From assembly GCA_039000515.1 (NCBI GenBank), contig JBCFYV010011135.1, positions 9,426,642 through 9,490,641 on the forward strand: a DNA stretch of 64,000 bases. The letters are read 5' to 3'. The number at the start of each line of letters is the position of its first letter. Within the stretch, counting starts at the first letter, position 1. The notes beneath the pieces are model-generated. The model was not told where the DNA came from. It saw only the letters and a program-made list of their open reading frames with translations, and searched no databases. The position numbers were made by a program, and so were the translations under genes. This document shows, in pieces, positions 61,790-64,000 of this stretch. This DNA comes from Timema cristinae. Lineage: Eukaryota > Arthropoda > Insecta > Phasmatodea > Timematidae.

Positions 61790-61850
61790 TTTCGTCAGGT
61801 GGGATATGTGATTCTGAAACCAGAGAGATCAATATCATTTTTTATCACCA
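61790..61850 (-). other. Exon 1 upstream edge and 5' intron
   Basis: 61790-61813 would be 5' UTR of exon 1. The acceptor TTTCAG lies at 61814-61819, so an untranslated exon probably sits further right. No promoter was identified in 61.8-64 kb. Confidence 0.5.
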
Positions 61851-61854
61851 TATT

Positions 61855-62085
61855 TTACTACCATTTTGGTTATATGCATATATGATAATTACTCAAATGG
61901 GGTAGTGATGGGGAAGTAAGCATTTTTGAGGTAATTTACTCACATTTGTATGAAAGAAGAGTGGGAAGATATTTAGAAAAAAACCTCTCAGAAGACCTGA
62001 CCGAGGTTCGAACCCGGATCTCTTAGTCTTCATCCGACAAGTCTAACCAAAGAGTGACCCCTTAGACCATGCATGTCCAACCTCA
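61855..62085 (-). repeat. SINE A copy, reverse
   Basis: 'attttactaccattttggtt', 'gaagagtgggaagatattta', 'ggttcgaacccggatctctt' (inverted B-box). Confidence 0.75.
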
Positions 62086-62784
62086 TCAGGGGGCCATTTA
62101 CAGCCCCTGAGTACATTCTGTGCGGCCTGATAGTTCAAATTGATTAGGTATTATAAATCTGATGTAATACCAACAGCCAACTCCCAAGAACTTTTGTGGC
62201 ACTTGGACATGACTGTCTTAGCCTTCAACCAATAAAGTGGTCAGAGCGAGAATAGTTTTCAGCAAAGGGGTAATCCATAAAGCATGTTACGCTGTTGACA
62301 GGGGAAGGGCTCTAATGTCTCATGACATGGTCTACATAGGAGTATGGTTGGTACATTAAGTAGCAGCTACTTCACAGATACAGAGACTTCTAGTGATATA
62401 TAAAACAAAGCCCATCAGACCGGCCCATGGCGTTTAAGGGGTTGAGTTAATGTTAACCACAGGGAAATAATAATCATATATTATTGATATACATTACTCT
62501 TAAAGAGATGGATATGTGCATGCCAAGAATGGTTGGAATCTGCTACCTGTGATTAAAAAATAAATACATTTTAGTGTTTTTAACTCTGTTATTATGGGTT
62601 GCAGGAACAAATTTAACATTCAATATTAATGATTATATTATGGATTAAAGTGTGTTTACCTACTTTTGATATCTATTATAAATACATGTTTATATGTTTA
62701 TATGTTCATATACATACATCATTCATACTTCAATGTAAGAAAGGACCAAAGGAATATTTTTATGATTTTTAAGAGGATGATTAA
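62086..62784. other. Upstream stretch without genes
   Basis: Begins with 'catgtccaacctcatcaggg' and 'gtgcggcctgatagttcaaa', like ends of common hAT-derived repeats. The rest is AT-rich with nothing recognised. Confidence 0.35.
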
Positions 62785-63015
62785 TCAGACACGTTAGCTC
62801 AGACAGTAGCATGTCTGTCTAGTGAGGTAAGTGTCCCGGGTTCAATTCCTGGCATGGTCGAAAAAGATATCATTGATAAAAATATGGGTTTATCCTTTCA
62901 CAGTGATGAATTAATGGCCTGGGACTGAATATTGTTCCTGTCCTAGTTTAAGTTATATTATAAGACATATGAAGCTACAACAGGCCTAGCAAACCGGTAG
63001 TGAAAATATCAATCA
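62785..63015 (+). repeat. SINE D copy (best preserved)
   Basis: A-box 'cgttagctcagacagtagca', B-box 'gggttcaattcc', body 'atgggtttatcctttcacag', end 'ctacaacaggcctagcaaac'. Confidence 0.8.
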
Positions 63016-63560
63016 TTTTCAACCCCCCCCCCCCCTTCTTCCTTCCCTAAAAAAATAATATAGTAAAAAATGTAGATAATGTAAATATCTTGTTGAACAA
63101 GATACAAAGTTCACACTAACTTAACATGGCATGAAAAAAATCTAACATTATGATAGTGGAGGGTCTACTCTTAACTGCCCCCCCCCCCATCCCAAACATA
63201 AGCCATCGTATTGTATCGTATCTGGTGTTAGGGTGCATAACTTAATACTTGGGTGCAAAATGGTGGTGTATTTAAATTTTAATTTTGAGGAGGTGGGGGG
63301 AGAGACGGGGGCAACTTAAGTGATCTTGTTTTCACTATGACCCGATTAAAACAAAATAACAAAAATTATGCTTGGTCGGATGTAATTTCACAGGCACCTT
63401 GTGCGGTTGTGGCGTGACCTTGTGCACGCACATTCCAGTGAGGACAATTATCTTTACTGTACAGTTTGGTGTTACGGGGGTGGTATTGACAACATTACAC
63501 ATTAGAGATGCAGGGGCAGAAGTTAAACAGTCCTGTATGAAGTGAAGTTTGGAAAAATAA
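63016..63560. other. Upstream stretch with C and G runs
   Basis: C runs at about 63022-63033 and 63178-63188, and a G-rich patch at 63290-63312. No gene seen. Confidence 0.4.
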
Positions 63561-63564
63561 TAGG

Positions 63565-64000
63565 CCTGAAGTTTCCAATTCTCATGATTTTGATCCTGAA
63601 CCCGAGCTTTCCAATTAAAGACATGACACAGTTGACATTAGCAAGATTTGAGGACATAAACCAGATAAATGTGGATGAATTGCTCCAATCCCACTCAAAA
63701 TAAATCACAAATGAAATGGAGAATGTCATAAAGATGAAGAGCCTTATGTTATTGAGCCTATCAAACAACTTTCAAAAAACAATTTGCTGATTTTTTTAAG
63801 CATAGTGCATTAGAATCATTGAAGAGAAAGACCCTAACATGAAGAGAAGCGCAAAAGGTTCCAGAGAGATTCAGAGTTCTTTGGCTTACTTCAAAGAACT
63901 ATAGAGAGAGGAATAATGCTGCCCGTCTGCCGAGTCTTGACCATTTCATCAAAGAAGTTGAAAATCGTCAGTCTAACGACCCAAGGCCTTCAAGAGAGCA
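63565..64000 (+). pseudogene. Tigger/pogo-type transposase C-terminal remnant
   Basis: Frame-broken. Pieces include VDELLQSHSK (about 63675), EEKDPNMKRSAKGSREIQSS (about 63820-63880) and LPSLDHFIKEVENRQ (about 63930-63975). These resemble in order the C-terminus of TIGD/Tigger transposases ('EELLESHSEELTNEDL', 'DPNxERxxKV', 'QTSLDRFFK'). It continues past the window edge. The family call is from memory of the pattern. Confidence 0.6.

Overview
The window is AT-rich eukaryotic (animal) DNA, about 62 kb of which is the 5' two thirds of one intron-rich gene read on the minus strand. I rebuilt 13 coding exons between 61789 and 637. Every splice site is GT/AG, the phase of every junction agrees, and the exons sum to 2417 coding bases (805 codons plus 2 bases). 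The product is the N-terminal half of an ABC subfamily A (ABCA, ABCA3-like) full transporter: first membrane helix, large loop, membrane helices 2-6 and nucleotide-binding domain 1 with all motifs. The gene runs off the left edge, so the second half is missing. The repeat types (arthropod-style LINEs, Tc1/mariner, hAT, Ty3/gypsy, several tRNA-derived SINEs) suggest an invertebrate, probably an arthropod. I cannot name the species.

Layout by gene order (right to left): 5' flank with SINEs and a decayed Tigger/pogo transposase (61.8-64 kb); exon 1 (61.5-61.8); intron 1 with a decayed LINE; exon 2 (57.6-57.9); intron 2 with a Tc1/mariner element inside a LINE 3' end, a LINE tail with tandem repeats, and a 216-bp solo-LTR-like insert; exon 3 (51.0-51.1); intron 3 with a hairpin MITE and an intact-looking Ty3/gypsy element (39.9-47.6) with 1270-bp LTRs; exon 4 (38.8-39.0); intron 4 with a 3-kb minisatellite of 32-bp units; exons 5-7 (30.0-32.7); intron 7 with a hAT-like element; exons 8-11 (22.6-26.8); intron 11 with a hAT-like element full of tandem repeats; exon 12 (17.4-17.5); intron 12 (16.5 kb) with two hAT-like elements, one split by a second, frameshifted Ty3/gypsy element (4.5-14.5); exon 13 (0.64-0.89).

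I use private labels for the dispersed families: SINE A (tRNA-like head, tail with 'ggttttctactctc'), SINE B ('gctcagtggtagagcattggc'-type head), SINE C, SINE D, SINE E, and repeat M ('ttggaagaaggtataggaaa'-type core). No bacterial-type system, CRISPR array, rRNA or functional tRNA gene is seen. The most notable structures are a retroviral-type -1 frameshift site with a possible pseudoknot in the young LTR element, a minisatellite that seems to have grown out of a SINE head, and several nested insertions whose target-site duplications can be read directly.
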